Positions 5,557-5,585 of a stretch of DNA of 5,585 bases are shown in pieces. Position 1 is the first letter of the stretch; every line of letters starts with the position of its first letter. Origin of the DNA: an uncultured bacterium (lineage in GTDB: Bacteria; Bacillota; Clostridia; Oscillospirales; Oscillospiraceae); NCBI GenBank assembly GCA_905214155.1, contig CAJMLC010000131.1, positions 1 through 5,585 of the forward strand, written 5' to 3'. A model generated the notes under the pieces. That model made no database searches. It was not told where the DNA came from and saw nothing but the letters and a program-made list of their open reading frames with translations. The translations under genes and the position numbers were made by a program.

Positions 5557-5578
5557 GCTATGCAAAAGCATAGCAAAA
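5553..5578. repeat. Second hairpin sharing the terminator T-run
   Basis: TTTTGCTATGC (5553-5563) and GCATAGCAAAA (5568-5578) form a perfect 11-bp stem around AAAA. Its left arm begins with the T-run of the terminator at 5521-5556. No T-run follows on either strand. It may back up the terminator, or be another intergenic palindrome. Confidence 0.55.
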
Positions 5579-5585
5579 TCAGGAA

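Noticed and set aside
1..5585. CRISPR array, tRNA, rRNA or phage/transposase genes
   Set aside because: No regularly spaced direct repeats, no tRNA-like fold with the conserved arms, and no integrase or transposase motifs were seen.

Overview
The window holds a compact three-gene cluster for the oxidative branch of the citric acid cycle, from oxaloacetate and acetyl-CoA to 2-oxoglutarate. A citrate synthase gene (3763-5121, +) is divergent from an operon of aconitase (1277-3511, -) and NADP-type isocitrate dehydrogenase (77-1276, -). The last two abut exactly, with the TAA stop followed directly by the ATG start. Each protein recognisably belongs to its family and has full-length, intact motifs. 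I see no genes for the rest of the cycle here. The simplest reading is an anaerobe using this branch to make 2-oxoglutarate for glutamate and to supply NADPH.

The genes are GC-rich, with Shine-Dalgarno sites and near-consensus sigma-A promoters. The intergenic DNA carries palindromic elements of a style I associate with gut Oscillospiraceae and related Clostridia. That assignment is inference: no rRNA or other phylogenetic marker is present.

Layout: 1-76 is a double-hairpin palindromic element downstream of icd. 77-3511 is the acn-icd operon on the minus strand. 3512-3762 is an AT-rich divergent control region with one good promoter per direction (TTGCGT-17-TATACT leftward, TTGCAT-17-TACAAT rightward), about 100 bp of A/T-rich DNA between them with repeats that could be operators, and a leader stem that overlaps the citrate synthase ribosome binding site. 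3763-5121 is citrate synthase. 5122-5585 has no credible gene. It contains a possible three-way-junction RNA fold, a long pyrimidine/purine hairpin, a REP-like palindrome, a strong intrinsic terminator and a second hairpin that shares the terminator's T-run.

The proteins form a familiar pathway rather than a new system. The points worth a second look are the divergent active site of the aconitase, the divergent control region, and the structured 400-base stretch between citrate synthase and its first convincing terminator.
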